DNA of 64,000 nt from Pelagerythrobacter marensis (GTDB lineage: Bacteria > Pseudomonadota > Alphaproteobacteria > Sphingomonadales > Sphingomonadaceae), in contig NZ_CP144918.1 of NCBI RefSeq assembly GCF_036700095.1, positions 1,861,001 to 1,925,000 on the forward strand, given 5' to 3'. Positions 28,197 to 38,021 of this stretch are shown piece after piece (the first letter of the stretch is position 1; the number at the start of each line of letters is the position of its first letter). A program made the translations under genes and the position numbers. The notes beneath the pieces are model-generated. The model saw only the letters and a program-made list of their open reading frames with translations, made no database searches and was not told the DNA's origin.

Positions 28197-29405
28197 ATGA
28201 TCCGACTGTCGATAGCAGCATTCGCGCTTGCCACCGTCGCCGCGCCGGCGCTGGCCGAAACCGTGACCATCGCGCCCGGGGAAGGGGCGCAGGAACGCCT
28301 GCAGGAGGCGCTGATCCTCGCCCGGCCGGGCGACGAGATCGTGCTCGCCGCCGGCCGCTTCGCCATGACCGACGGCCTGTCGCTCGATGTCGACAACGTC
28401 ACGCTGCGCGGCGCCGGGATGGAGGCGAGCGTGCTCGACTTCACCGGGCAGCAGGGTTCGGGCGAAGGGCTGCTGGTGACATCCGACGGAGTGACCCTGC
28501 GCGACTTCGCGATCGAGAACCCGAAAGGCGACGGGATCAAGTCCAAGGGCGCCGACGACATCGTCTATCACGCGATCCGCGTGACCTGGACCGGCGGGCC
28601 GAAAGCGAGCAACGGTGCCTATGGCATCTACCCCGTCGAAAGCACCAATATCCTGGTCGATGGCAGCGAAGTCTCCGGCGCGTCCGACGCCGGGATCTAT
28701 GTCGGCCAATCGCGCAAGATCACCGTCCGCAATTCGGTCGCGACCGACAACGTGGCGGGAATCGAGATCGAGAACAGCCGCGACGCGATCGTCGAACGCA
28801 ATTTCGTCAGCCGCAATACCGGCGGAATCCTGGTTTTCGACTTGCCCGACCTGCCGGTGATGGGCGGGGGCAACGTACTGGTGCGCAACAACCTCGTCGC
28901 TTCCAACACGACTGCCAATTTCGCGCCCGAGGGGAATATCGTCGCCAGCGTCCCGCGCGGCACCGGCATCATGGTCATGGCGAACGAGAACGTCTGGGTC
29001 GGGCAGAACCTGCTTTACGACAATCCGACCGCGCCGGTCATGGTCATCGCCTATCCGATGCCGTTCGAGGATCCGGACTACAACCCCTATCCGCGCGAGG
29101 TCACGATCGACTGGAACATGGTCGACGAAGGCGGCACCGATCCGCAGCTCGAAGGGGCGGCGCAGCTCGTCGCCGCGTTTGGCGGCACTCTCCCGCCGGT
29201 CATGTGGGACGGGCTGGAGGCCGGCGACGGCCGGGAAACGCTGCGCGTCCATCCCGAAATGGCGGGCTGGTCGCTGAACCTCGCCGCGCAGGGCGGCGGC
29301 ATGGCCAATGCCAGACCCGGGCCGCTGGCGGCGGGGGTTCCCGGACAGCCGATCTCGATCGAAGGCTGGGGGGCCGGGCCTGAGCTGGAGGCGCGGATAA
29401 AGTGA
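28197..29405 (+). CDS. Secreted parallel beta-helix repeat protein
   Basis: A protein of 402 residues with a clear signal peptide (cleavage after ALA near residue 21). The body consists of right-handed parallel beta-helix repeats rich in Asn and Val, including DNVTLRGAG, DGVTLRDF, TNILVDGSEVSG and NVLVRNNLVA. It matches the uncharacterised family (TIGR03805 type) that is encoded next to SO2930-like diheme cytochromes, as here. Role unknown, presumably periplasmic. The ATG at 28197 follows GGGGAGAG. Confidence 0.85.
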   Translation: MIRLSIAAFALATVAAPALAETVTIAPGEGAQERLQEALILARPGDEIVLAAGRFAMTDGLSLDVDNVTLRGAGMEASVLDFTGQQGSGEGLLVTSDGVTLRDFAIENPKGDGIKSKGADDIVYHAIRVTWTGGPKASNGAYGIYPVESTNILVDGSEVSGASDAGIYVGQSRKITVRNSVATDNVAGIEIENSRDAIVERNFVSRNTGGILVFDLPDLPVMGGGNVLVRNNLVASNTTANFAPEGNIVASVPRGTGIMVMANENVWVGQNLLYDNPTAPVMVIAYPMPFEDPDYNPYPREVTIDWNMVDEGGTDPQLEGAAQLVAAFGGTLPPVMWDGLEAGDGRETLRVHPEMAGWSLNLAAQGGGMANARPGPLAAGVPGQPISIEGWGAGPELEARIK

Positions 29406-30445
29406 TCCGCGCCGCGCATCTGCTCGCCGCCGGGGCGCTCGCGCTGGCGGGCGCGATTGCAAGCCACCCGGGGGCCGGGCAGGCCGCGCAGGCCGCTTCC
29501 GCCGCCGAAGCGACAGCGGTGAACGACGGCGCGGTGCGCACCGGAATTCCGCGCGACCTGGCGGAGTTCGGCTTCTTCGCCGATGCCCCGGGCCAGGTGC
29601 CCGCCGCGCGCGTCGTGCCATACCGGCTCAACACCCCGCTCTATTCGGACGGGGCGGACAAGCTGCGCTTTCTCTATCTGCCCGAAGGTGCGCGGATGAC
29701 CGCCGCCGGCGACGGCCTGCCGGAGATTCCGGTGGGTGCGGCGCTGATCAAGACATTCGCGTTTGGTGAGGGGGAGGGGCGCCGGCTGATCGAAACCCGC
29801 GTCCTTCTCCATCGCGCGGACGGCTGGCTTGCCTTGCCGTACTTGTGGAACGAGGACCAGACCGAGGCGCGGCTTGCCCTGGCGGGCGCTCGGATCGATC
29901 TGGTGACCCCGCGCGGCGAGGCGATCAGCTATCGCGTGCCGAACAAGAACCAGTGCAAGGAATGCCACGGCCTGTCGGGCGAGGTGGTTCCGATCGGGCC
30001 GAAGGCGCGCAATCTCGCGCACGAGTGGCTGGCGGACATCGCGGGCCGCGGCCTGATCGACCGGGTGCCCGACGGGGCGGATGCCCTGCCGCGCTGGGAA
30101 GATCGCGGCGCAGCCGGCGTGGCGGAGGCCGCGCGCGCCTATCTCGACGTCAATTGCGCGCATTGCCACCGGCCGGGGGCGATGGCGTCGAATTCGGGCC
30201 TCGACCTTCGCTGGGAGCAGCACGACCCCAAAGCGCTGGGCGTGATGAAGCGCCCGGTGGCCGCGGGGCGCGGATCGGCGGGCCTGCTGTTCTCCGTGGT
30301 GCCCGGAAAGCCGCAGGAATCGATCCTGCTGCACCGCATGGCCAGCGCCGAACCCGGGGTCGCCATGCCCGAACTGGGCAAGGCGACGGTCGATCCCGAA
30401 GGGGTGCGCGCGGTGGAACGTTGGATCGCGGGTCTGGCGCCTTGA
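29402..30445 (+). CDS. SO2930-family diheme c-type cytochrome
   Basis: Exported protein of 347 residues with a hydrophobic signal sequence. Two haem c sites are visible, CKECH (near residue 185) and CAHCH (near residue 254), with candidate distal methionines such as AMPELG near residue 320. It matches the TIGR03806-type family that pairs with the upstream beta-helix protein; the GTG start overlaps that gene by four bases (GTGA). Probably a periplasmic electron carrier of unknown partner. Confidence 0.88.
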   Translation: MIRAAHLLAAGALALAGAIASHPGAGQAAQAASAAEATAVNDGAVRTGIPRDLAEFGFFADAPGQVPAARVVPYRLNTPLYSDGADKLRFLYLPEGARMTAAGDGLPEIPVGAALIKTFAFGEGEGRRLIETRVLLHRADGWLALPYLWNEDQTEARLALAGARIDLVTPRGEAISYRVPNKNQCKECHGLSGEVVPIGPKARNLAHEWLADIAGRGLIDRVPDGADALPRWEDRGAAGVAEAARAYLDVNCAHCHRPGAMASNSGLDLRWEQHDPKALGVMKRPVAAGRGSAGLLFSVVPGKPQESILLHRMASAEPGVAMPELGKATVDPEGVRAVERWIAGLAP

Positions 30446-30548
30446 ATCCCGCGCCCGAGGAATGGGGATGGCGGCCCCCGCCGTCTGGACGCCTGTGCAG
30501 CAGCTTCGCTAAGTCTGCCGGCGATAAGGGATTCGGGAAGGACGGATA

Positions 30549-31244
30549 TTGCGCAAGCTGGGGCTGATCGGCGGGATGAGCTGGGTTTCGACCCGCACCT
30601 ATTACGAATGGATCAACCGGCTGGTGCAGCGGCGCACCGAACCGCTGGCAAGCGCGCCTCTGCTGATCGAAAGCCTCGATTTCCGCCAGCTCTATGGCCT
30701 GCGCGAGGCGGACGATTGGGCGCGCGCGGCCCGGGTGCTGGGCGAATCGGCGCGCCGGCTGGAGGCGGCCGGTGCCGGGGCGGTCGTGATCGCGGCCAAT
30801 TCGATGCACAAGGTCTATGACGACGTGGCCGCGCAAGTGGACGTGCCGATCCTGCATATCGCGGAATGCGTCGGGCGGCGGATGAAGGCCGACGGCGTGG
30901 ACAGCGCCGCCTTGCTGGGCACGCGCAATGTCATGACCGAGAACTTCTATCGCCAGCGGCTTGTCGCCCACGGTGTGGACCTGCTGCCGCCGGACATGAC
31001 CAACGTCGAGGCGCTCGACCGGATCATCTATCAGGAACTGATGCTGGGCAGGGCGTCGCGCGACGCGCAGCGGGCGCTCAAGACCATGATCACGCGCAAG
31101 GAACAGGACGGGGCACAGGCGATCGTGCTGGCCTGCACCGAACTGGAGATGATCGTCGACGTCGATGCGAACGTCCTGCCGATCTTCGATTCCGCGCGCA
31201 TTCATTGCGAGGCGGCGGTGGACTGGCTGCTGGGCGAGACCTGA
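30549..31244 (+). CDS. Aspartate/glutamate racemase family protein
   Basis: A 231-residue protein of the aspartate racemase/YgeA type. N-terminal RKLGLIGGMSW and the second catalytic motif VLACTELEM (Cys195) are present. The first catalytic position is changed: the usual C-N-T or T-N-T is A-N-S (Ala83), so normal two-base racemisation is uncertain. The start is TTG at 30549, after GGACGG. The upstream 100 bases contain nothing I recognise. Confidence 0.82.
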   Translation: MRKLGLIGGMSWVSTRTYYEWINRLVQRRTEPLASAPLLIESLDFRQLYGLREADDWARAARVLGESARRLEAAGAGAVVIAANSMHKVYDDVAAQVDVPILHIAECVGRRMKADGVDSAALLGTRNVMTENFYRQRLVAHGVDLLPPDMTNVEALDRIIYQELMLGRASRDAQRALKTMITRKEQDGAQAIVLACTELEMIVDVDANVLPIFDSARIHCEAAVDWLLGET

Positions 31245-31317
31245 GCGGCGCGCAAAGCGGCAGGTTGCCCGATTGTTCCGGTTGCCGTGCCTGCGGCCCT
31301 GACCTAGTCGCCGGCGC

Positions 31318-32478
31318 ATGACCCGTGCGCCCTTCGCCGCCGACCCCGCCCGTTCGCGCGGTCGCGAATTTTCCGAAGATCGCGGCGGGGTGCGCGGCCC
31401 GCGCAGCGAATTCCAGCGCGACCGCGACCGGATCATCCATTCGATCGCCTTTCGCCGCCTCCGCTCGAAGACCCAGGTCTTCATCGCCCCCGACGGCGAC
31501 CACTATCGCACCCGCCTGACCCACAGCCTGGAAGTCGCGCAGATCGGCCGGGTGATCGCCCGCGCGCTGGGGCTGGACGAGGATCTGACCGAGGCGCTGT
31601 GCCTCGCCCACGACATCGGCCATCCGCCGTTCGGCCATGCCGGCGAAGACGCGCTGCAGCAGGCGACCGCCGATGCCGGCGGGTTCGATCACAACGCCCA
31701 GGGCTTGCGCGTGCTGATGCGGCTGGAAAGCCCCTATTGCGATCATCCGGGGCTGAACCTCACCTGGGAACTGCTGGAAGGTCTGGCCAAGCACAATGGC
31801 CCGGTCTCGGCTCCGGGTTGGGCACTGGCGGAACTGGACGCGCAATTCCCTCTCGCACTGGGAGAGCATTCCTCGCTCGAAGCGCAAGTCGCGGCCGTGG
31901 CCGACGATATTGCCTACGACAACCACGATATCGACGACGGGCTGCGTGCCGGGTTCCTGTCGCTGGATGACCTGCTGACGCTGGATTTCGTCGCAGACCA
32001 GTGGCGCGAGGTCGAAAAGCGCTTCCCCAGTGCCCCCCGCGAACGCCAGTTGCGCGAACTGGTGAGGGTGCAGATCGGATTGATGGTGAACGATGTCATC
32101 GCGCAGACGCGGGGCGCCACGGCGGAAATCGCTTCGGCGGGCGACGTGCGCCGGGCGGGACGCGCGCTGGCGACCTTCTCCCCCGAGATGTCCGCGCGCG
32201 AGCGGCGGCTGAAGGCCTTCATGTACGACCGCCTCTATTATCACCGCGATCAGCTCGCCACGGCCGCGCGTGCGCGCGATGTCGTCGCCCGGCTTTACGA
32301 AGCCTATGCGGGAGATGCCGCGCTTCTCCCGCCGGGATGGCGGGCTTCGCTACCCGCCGAGCAGCCCGGCCGCGCGCGGCATATCCTCGATTTCATCGCC
32401 GGGATGACCGACCGCTTCGCGATCGACCAGTACGCTCGAGTTTTCGGCACCCGGCCCGAAGGGCTGAGCAATGTCTGA
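31318..32478 (+). CDS. dgt: Deoxyguanosinetriphosphate triphosphohydrolase-like protein
   Basis: HD-domain nucleotide triphosphohydrolase of 386 residues, which removes tripolyphosphate from dNTPs. Metal-binding residues are in RTRLTHSLEV, AHDIGHPPFGHAGE and DDIAYDNHDIDDG. The R-rich start (FSEDRGGVRGPRSEFQRDRDRIIHS) matches the family. Start ATG at 31318. Its stop overlaps the next gene by eight bases. Confidence 0.93.
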   Translation: MTRAPFAADPARSRGREFSEDRGGVRGPRSEFQRDRDRIIHSIAFRRLRSKTQVFIAPDGDHYRTRLTHSLEVAQIGRVIARALGLDEDLTEALCLAHDIGHPPFGHAGEDALQQATADAGGFDHNAQGLRVLMRLESPYCDHPGLNLTWELLEGLAKHNGPVSAPGWALAELDAQFPLALGEHSSLEAQVAAVADDIAYDNHDIDDGLRAGFLSLDDLLTLDFVADQWREVEKRFPSAPRERQLRELVRVQIGLMVNDVIAQTRGATAEIASAGDVRRAGRALATFSPEMSARERRLKAFMYDRLYYHRDQLATAARARDVVARLYEAYAGDAALLPPGWRASLPAEQPGRARHILDFIAGMTDRFAIDQYARVFGTRPEGLSNV

Positions 32479-33166
32479 CCCCCTGCGGATCGCGCTTGTC
32501 GGTGCATCCGGCCTGGTCGGCCGGGCGATCATCGGGCTTTCGGTCGGGCGCGAGGACTTTCGTCTGACGGGCCTCGCCCGGCGCGAGATGCCACTGCCGC
32601 AAGGCGCGAGAATGGAAGTCTTCGTCGCCGAACCCGCCCGGTGGGGCGAAGTGTTCGAGGCGACGCGACCGACCGCGCTCATCTGCGCACTCGGCACGAC
32701 CTGGCGCAAGGCGGGGGAGGACGAAGCTGCTTTCCGCGCGGTGGATCGCGATCTGGTTCTGGAAACCGCCCGCGCGGCGAAAGCGCACGGGGTCGAACGG
32801 ATGGTCGCGATCAGTTCGGCCGGCGCATCGCTGGCCGCCAGGACGTTCTATCTGCGCGTCAAGGGCGAGATGGAGCGGGATCTTGCGAAAATCGGCTTCA
32901 AGCGGCTCGACGTGCTCCGCCCCGGCCTGCTGCGCGGCGTGCGCGGCGGCGAGCGGCGTCCGGCCGAACGGATCGGCATTGCCGTCAGCCCGGTGACCGA
33001 CCTGCTGCTCCATGGCAGCTGGCGACGCTATCGCTCGATCCCCGCACGCACCGTGGCCGAAGCTGCGCTGAGCCTCGCGATGCGCCGCGCAGGCGGACGT
33101 TTTCACCACGACAACGACGGTATTCGCCGCGCCGCGCGCGAATTGCCGCAACCCGTAGAAGCCTGA
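32471..33166 (+). CDS. NAD(P)-binding Rossmann-fold oxidoreductase
   Basis: A protein of 231 residues starting with the dinucleotide-binding loop ALVGASGLVGRAI. It resembles atypical SDRs of the HTATIP2/YwnB kind (AISSAGAS, YLRVKGEMERDL, LRPGLLRG). The YxxxK motif of SDRs appears as YLRVKG. The substrate is unknown. It is coupled to dgt by an eight-base overlap and precedes the ABA4-like gene. Confidence 0.82.
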   Translation: MSDPLRIALVGASGLVGRAIIGLSVGREDFRLTGLARREMPLPQGARMEVFVAEPARWGEVFEATRPTALICALGTTWRKAGEDEAAFRAVDRDLVLETARAAKAHGVERMVAISSAGASLAARTFYLRVKGEMERDLAKIGFKRLDVLRPGLLRGVRGGERRPAERIGIAVSPVTDLLLHGSWRRYRSIPARTVAEAALSLAMRRAGGRFHHDNDGIRRAARELPQPVEA

Positions 33167-33181
33167 GGGGGAGAGCGGCCG

Positions 33182-33631
33182 ATGTGGACTGCACTATTCG
33201 CCGCGACCAACCTGATCGCGCTGGCCGCCTGGACGATCCTGGTCGTCCTGCCCCGCCGCCCCGCGGCCATGGCCGCGGTGCTCTATCTCGGCGTAGGGCT
33301 GCTGTCGCTCGGCTATGCCGTGCTGCTGGCCCTGCTTCTGACCGGCGTGGTGGCGGGCGGAGTCGATCCCACCGGCCTGGACGAATTCTCCCTCAAGGCC
33401 ATGCGATCGGCGTTCGCTTCGGATGCGGCAATGGTCCTCGGCTGGATGCACTATCTCGCTTTCGACCTGTTCGTGGGACTGTGGATCGCGCGCGATGCCG
33501 ATGCGAAGCGCTTCTCTCGTCTGGCACAGGCGCCGGTCCTGCTGGCAACGTTCCTGTTCGGGCCGCTGGGCCTGTTCACCTGGCTGGCGATCCGCGAGCG
33601 GCGGGCGCGGGCGATGGGGCGCTGGAAATGA
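33182..33631 (+). CDS. ABA4-like membrane protein (DUF4281)
   Basis: A 149-residue inner-membrane protein with four hydrophobic segments. The stretch GWMHYLAFDLFVGLWIARDA followed by a proline-glycine turn and GLFTWL matches the ABA4-like family, named after a plant protein needed for neoxanthin synthesis. A role in carotenoid modification is possible for this lineage but is inference. GGGGGAGAG gives a strong ribosome site. The stop overlaps the methyltransferase start by four bases. Confidence 0.82.
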   Translation: MWTALFAATNLIALAAWTILVVLPRRPAAMAAVLYLGVGLLSLGYAVLLALLLTGVVAGGVDPTGLDEFSLKAMRSAFASDAAMVLGWMHYLAFDLFVGLWIARDADAKRFSRLAQAPVLLATFLFGPLGLFTWLAIRERRARAMGRWK

Positions 33632-34221
33632 AGCGGCGCGCCCCGGCCGCAGCGCGCAACAGCGCCCCGATCGCGGAGGTCCTGCGCGAGGAACTGCCCG
33701 CAACCGGAACGGTGCTGGAGATCGCGAGCGGTTCGGGCGAACATGCGCTGTTCTTCGCGCGCCGGTTCCCCGATCTGGCATGGCAGCCCAGCGACTCAGA
33801 CCCGGACGCGCTCGCCTCGATCGCGGCCTGGCGCGAGGAGGAAGGCCCGGCCAACCTTCGCCCGCCCATCCGTCTCGACGCCAGCGCGCCGGACTGGTCC
33901 GTGAAAAGCGCGGCGGCGCTGGTGTGCATCAACATGGTCCACATAAGCGCGTGGGAAGCGACGCTCGGATTGTTCGCCGGCGGCTCCAAAGTCCTGGCCG
34001 AAGGCGCACCGCTGATCCTCTATGGCCCCTATCTCGAAGACGATGTGGAACCCGCACCGTCCAATCTGGCCTTCGACCGGTCGTTGCGGGAGAGGAACCC
34101 GGACTGGGGTTTGCGCAGGGTCTCGCAGATCGACCGCGTGGCCGCCGACCGGGGATTCGAACGGACCCATCGCTACGAGATGCCGGCCAACAACCTTGTC
34201 TTGGTTTACCGCAGAAGCTGA
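33628..34221 (+). CDS. DUF938 family SAM-dependent methyltransferase
   Basis: A 197-residue class I methyltransferase-like protein. The SAM loop LEIASGSGEHALFFARRFP starts near residue 30, followed by WQPSDSDP and CINMVHISAWEA, all characteristic of DUF938. Its target is unknown. It is co-transcribed with the ABA4-like gene through an ATGA overlap. Confidence 0.87.
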   Translation: MKRRAPAAARNSAPIAEVLREELPATGTVLEIASGSGEHALFFARRFPDLAWQPSDSDPDALASIAAWREEEGPANLRPPIRLDASAPDWSVKSAAALVCINMVHISAWEATLGLFAGGSKVLAEGAPLILYGPYLEDDVEPAPSNLAFDRSLRERNPDWGLRRVSQIDRVAADRGFERTHRYEMPANNLVLVYRRS

Positions 34222-34333
34222 TTTTCGCGTTTGTTGGGTAGCGACCCGCGAAGACGAGCGGCGTTCGAACGGCCAGCATATCATGCCGGCCGCCGGTCTC
34301 ACGCGCGTCTAGCGCCGGGGCTGACCCGTACGA

Positions 34334-34462
34334 TCAGATTGCTTCGTCGCCGGCCTCGCCGACCGATTCGATGTCTTGCCCCATGCCCTTGACGGTGTTG
34401 CAGGCGGCAGCGGTGAGCGACATCGCCGCGATGCCGAATGCGAGCAGAACTTTCCGAGCCAT
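34334..34462 (-). CDS. Entericidin-like small lipoprotein
   Basis: A 42-residue lipoprotein: signal sequence MARKVLLAFGIAAMSLTAAAC with the lipobox cysteine at residue 21, then NTVKGMGQDIESVGEAGDEAI. This is the entericidin A/B pattern, a small envelope lipoprotein often under stress control. AGGACCTGACT precedes the ATG. An upstream in-frame ATG at 34567 would destroy the signal sequence and is rejected. Confidence 0.88.
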   Translation of the reverse strand: MARKVLLAFGIAAMSLTAAACNTVKGMGQDIESVGEAGDEAI

Positions 34463-34578
34463 AGTCAGGTCCTTTCGGATATTGGATTGCATGGTGAAAC
34501 GGCCGCGCAGCGCATCCGTTCCTCCGCTGCCGCCGTGCCGATTGCACGATCCGGCTGCCGCTCCCATATGCTCGCGCG

Positions 34579-34812
34579 ATGACCCGGCTGCAGACTTTCC
34601 TGACCTTTGCCAGCGAGGCGGAGATCGTGGGTCTGTGGGGGCTGGCGATGATCGCGCTGGCTCTGGTCGCCACGCTGGCCGAAGTCCGGCGGCAGAAGCG
34701 CACGCGAATCGACCGCGTCGGCTGGGTGCCGTGGAGAGCGATCTTCCTGACCGCGCTCATTGCCGGTGGCGGATTGATCCTGCTGGCGATGAAAGGCCTG
34801 CTGGCGGGTTAG
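34579..34812 (+). CDS. Small two-helix membrane protein
   Basis: A 77-residue protein with hydrophobic segments at about 17-35 and 53-72 and a basic loop RRQKRTRIDRVGWVPWR between them. I do not recognise the family. It is divergent from the entericidin-like gene and convergent with the next minus-strand gene. Confidence 0.6.
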   Translation: MTRLQTFLTFASEAEIVGLWGLAMIALALVATLAEVRRQKRTRIDRVGWVPWRAIFLTALIAGGGLILLAMKGLLAG

Positions 34813-34878
34813 AGAGGTTTTCGGTCGAGCCGATGCGGCACCGGGCCGATGTCGTCTCGATGAACGCTCCAGGCCCGG

Positions 34879-36063
34879 TCAGGCCGGGTCGCCGAGCGCC
34901 CTTATGCCGATGGCCTGATAGACCTGCGGCATTTCATCCAGCCGGAACGGGCGAAGCCTGCCGCCCGGGCGGTCGGGCAATTGCCCCACCAGATAGGTTT
35001 GCGCGACCGGCGCCTTGCCCGGCGCCGTCACGCGCAGGCGCAAGAGCGGCACATAGACCGCCGCGCTGCCCTGCCGGATAACCCGCACCTGCTGGAGAGG
35101 CAGGCGGACCTCCGCCGCTATCTCCCGCGACTCGCCGGCCGGCAGTGCGGCGACGCTTTGCACCGGTGCCAGCGGCGTGGCGGGATCGGCGAGTTGGTCG
35201 CCGATCGGGGCCGCGCCGTGCGCGGTGACGAGGTCCGCCTCGACGACGATATCCTCCCACGCCTTGCTCCCACGATTCTCCAGCGCGATCCGGCAGGCAA
35301 ACGTGGCGTTCATCATGCTGCGGCTGAACCGCACCGGCTGCGCAGACAGGGCAAGCGCCGGCGCCTGCGAAGGTTTGGGAGCCGGTGCCGAAGCGGGCGA
35401 ACTGGCGCCGGCCGCCGGGGCGGGAGTCGGGTCCGGCGGAGGCGGCGCTTGCTCGGCAGCGCGCGTCAGCGGCCGCTCGATAGCCGGCACAGGCTCGTTT
35501 GCCCGGCGGCGGCGCAGGAAGGCGAACAGGCCGCCTACGACCACCAGGGCGGCGACCAGCGCCGCCAGCCATACGGCCCAGGCCGGACCTTCCTCCGGCG
35601 CGAAAGCTTGCGAGGATGGCGGGCCTTGCGGTTGCGAGGGCGGTGGCGGCGCAACGTCGGGCCGGGGCGTGGCGGCGCCTTGCGTCGCTGCCTCTTCCGC
35701 AGGGGAGGCGGCTGTCCCCTCGCTTGTCGGCTGGGGCGCGGGGGCCGGTTCGGGCGCCGCGGGCGTCGATGGCGCGGTGGTGGGCCGCGGCGTGGGCACT
35801 GCTTGCGGAGGCGTCTGTTGCGGCGCTTGCCGGGTCGGCACAGGCGTCGGTGTCGCGGTGGCGCGGGGCGTGGGGGTCTCGGTGGGAATCACCCGCGGCG
35901 CGGTGACGATCGGCGCCTCGGGATCGACCGGCCCCTGGACTTCGGGCGTCGGAGTCGCTTCGGGATCGGGCGGCAGACGGAAATCGCGCACCGATCCCGA
36001 TTGGGCGACCGCAGGCGCGGCGAAGGCCAGAAGAACGACCGGAAGCGAATGGCGAACGTGCAT
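34879..36063 (-). CDS. Exported proline-rich protein with a single membrane anchor
   Basis: A 394-residue protein. It has a signal peptide (about 1-21), then about 130 residues extremely rich in Pro, Ala and Thr that are probably disordered, then a membrane helix (about 165-185) followed by RRRR. A folded C-terminal domain follows (about 255-394), beginning VRFSRSMMNATFACRIALENRG, which may be an Ig-like beta fold. A similar uncharacterised architecture occurs in sphingomonads. The ATG at 36063 is chosen because it begins the signal peptide; the frame stays open upstream across the queF start. Confidence 0.75.
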   Translation of the reverse strand: MHVRHSLPVVLLAFAAPAVAQSGSVRDFRLPPDPEATPTPEVQGPVDPEAPIVTAPRVIPTETPTPRATATPTPVPTRQAPQQTPPQAVPTPRPTTAPSTPAAPEPAPAPQPTSEGTAASPAEEAATQGAATPRPDVAPPPPSQPQGPPSSQAFAPEEGPAWAVWLAALVAALVVVGGLFAFLRRRRANEPVPAIERPLTRAAEQAPPPPDPTPAPAAGASSPASAPAPKPSQAPALALSAQPVRFSRSMMNATFACRIALENRGSKAWEDIVVEADLVTAHGAAPIGDQLADPATPLAPVQSVAALPAGESREIAAEVRLPLQQVRVIRQGSAAVYVPLLRLRVTAPGKAPVAQTYLVGQLPDRPGGRLRPFRLDEMPQVYQAIGIRALGDPA

Positions 36064-36183
36064 AGATCCCGATGCAGTCAAGGAATGCGTGGCGAAAGGG
36101 GTGGAGGCGCTGAATAGGCTCTGAACTGCGAAGCGCAATCCCGTGGGTTGTGCACCGGCGGCGATAAAGGCACATGCGGGGGC

Positions 36184-36642
36184 ATGAGCGAGACATCCGG
36201 CACCCTGCACCTGGGGCAGGCGAGCACCCTGCCGCCCTCTCCCGAAGAGGCGCGGCTCGATTACGTTCCCAACCCGCGCGAGGATGCGCTGTACCTGGTG
36301 CGCTTTGCCGCGCCGGAGTTCACGTCGCTCTGCCCGGTCACCGGTCAGCCCGATTTCGCGCACCTCGTGATCGACTATGCCCCCGGCAGGACGATCGTCG
36401 AATCGAAGAGCCTCAAGCTCTTTCTCGGCAGCTTCCGCAACCACAGCGGCTTTCACGAGGACGTGACGGTCGGCATCGGCCAGCGACTTGCCGCCGAGAT
36501 GGAGCCGAGGTGGCTGCGCATCGGCGGATACTGGTATCCGCGCGGCGGCATTCCGATCGACGTTTTCTGGCAGAGCGGCCCGCCGCCGGAAGGGCTCTGG
36601 GTTCCCGAACAGGGCGTGGCGAGCTATCGGGGGCGGGGATGA
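36184..36642 (+). CDS. queF: NADPH-dependent 7-cyano-7-deazaguanine reductase
   Basis: QueF, 152 residues, reduces preQ0 to preQ1 in queuosine synthesis. The unimodal form is recognised by the motif [15 protein letters not shown] and the catalytic region [14 protein letters not shown] with Cys50 and Asp57. I looked for a preQ1 riboswitch in the leader and saw none. The stop overlaps the fumC start by four bases. Confidence 0.95.
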   Translation: MSETSGTLHLGQASTLPPSPEEARLDYVPNPREDALYLVRFAAPEFTSLCPVTGQPDFAHLVIDYAPGRTIVESKSLKLFLGSFRNHSGFHEDVTVGIGQRLAAEMEPRWLRIGGYWYPRGGIPIDVFWQSGPPPEGLWVPEQGVASYRGRG

Positions 36643-38021
36643 GCGCGACACGCACCGAAACCGATACGATGGGCGCGGTCGAGGTCCCGGCCGATGCCCT
36701 GTGGGGCGCGCAGACGCAGCGCAGCCTGGGCAATTTCCGGATCGGGGGCGAGCGCCTGCCCCTCCCGCTGATCCGCGCACTGGGGACGATCAAGCGTGCG
36801 GCGGCGGAGGCCAATCGCGATCTCGGCGTGCTCGACGCGGATATTGCAGAAGCAATTATTGCCGCCGCGCAGGAAGTGATCGACGGCAAGCTCGACGATC
36901 AGTTCCCCCTGGTCGTGTGGCAGACCGGGTCGGGCACCCAGTCCAATATGAACGCCAACGAGGTGATCGCGAACCGCGCGATCCAGATGCTGGGCGGCGA
37001 GCCGGGCTCCAAGAAGCCCGTTCACCCCAACGATCACGTCAACCGCAGCCAGTCGTCGAACGATACCTTTCCCAGCGCGATCAACATCGCGGTGGCCGGG
37101 CAGATCGTCGGCTCGCTGATGCCGGCACTGCGGACGATGCACACCGCGCTGGAGCGCAAGGCGCGCGACTGGGCTGACATCGTCAAGATCGGGCGCACCC
37201 ACACGCAGGATGCGACGCCGCTGACGCTGGGGCAGGAATTTTCCGGCTATGCGGCGCAAGTGGGCGACGGGATCGAGCGGATCGAACAGGTCCTGCCGGG
37301 CCTCTACCGTCTCGCGCAGGGCGGTACCGCGGTCGGCACGGGGCTCAACGCGCCGGAAGGATTCGCGGAGAAAGTGGCCGAACGGGTCGCCGCGATCACC
37401 GGGCTGCCCTTCGTGACCGCGCCCAACAAGTTCGCCGCGCTCGCCGCGCAGGACGAGCTGGTCTTCGCGCACGGGGCGCTCAATGCGCTGGCGGCCAGCC
37501 TCTACAAGATTGCGAACGACATCCGCTTTCTCGGCTCCGGCCCGCGCTCGGGGCTGGGCGAACTCGCCCTGCCGGAGAACGAGCCGGGCAGCTCGATCAT
37601 GCCGGGCAAAGTCAATCCGACGCAGTGCGAGGCGATGACGCAGGTCTGCATCGAGGTGTTCGGCAACCATGCCGCGCTGACATTCGCCGGCAGCCAGGGG
37701 CAGTTCGAGCTGAACACCTACCGCCCGATGATGGCGTGGAACGCGCTGCGATCGGTGCGCCTGCTGGCCGATGCGGCGGAAAGCTTTACCGCGAACCTGC
37801 TGGACGGGCTGGAGCCGCGGCGCGAGAATATCGCGCGCGGGGTCGAAAGCTCGCTGATGCTGGTCACCGCGCTGGCACCGGCGATCGGTTACGACAAGGC
37901 CGCCGCCATCGCCAAGACCGCGCACAGGGAAGGACTGACCCTGCGCGAAGCGGCGGTGCGGAGCGGCGACGTGTCGGGCGAGGATTTCGACCGCCTGGTC
38001 CGCCCCGAAGACATGGTCTGA
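36639..38021 (+). CDS. fumC: Class II fumarate hydratase
   Basis: FumC, 460 residues, interconverts fumarate and malate in the TCA cycle using no iron-sulfur cluster. Signature [15 protein letters not shown] (near residue 315), [13 protein letters not shown] (near 100) and [18 protein letters not shown] are all intact. Coupled to queF through ATGA, an unusual functional pairing. Confidence 0.96.
   Translation: MSATRTETDTMGAVEVPADALWGAQTQRSLGNFRIGGERLPLPLIRALGTIKRAAAEANRDLGVLDADIAEAIIAAAQEVIDGKLDDQFPLVVWQTGSGTQSNMNANEVIANRAIQMLGGEPGSKKPVHPNDHVNRSQSSNDTFPSAINIAVAGQIVGSLMPALRTMHTALERKARDWADIVKIGRTHTQDATPLTLGQEFSGYAAQVGDGIERIEQVLPGLYRLAQGGTAVGTGLNAPEGFAEKVAERVAAITGLPFVTAPNKFAALAAQDELVFAHGALNALAASLYKIANDIRFLGSGPRSGLGELALPENEPGSSIMPGKVNPTQCEAMTQVCIEVFGNHAALTFAGSQGQFELNTYRPMMAWNALRSVRLLADAAESFTANLLDGLEPRRENIARGVESSLMLVTALAPAIGYDKAAAIAKTAHREGLTLREAAVRSGDVSGEDFDRLVRPEDMV

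Noticed and set aside
26324-28561. A 745-codon minus-strand frame across the pnt genes
   Set aside because: It is antisense to well-identified transhydrogenase genes; long shadow frames are expected at this GC content.
36064-36183. Possible preQ1 riboswitch upstream of queF
   Set aside because: I could not find the small hairpin followed by an A-rich tail typical of that class.
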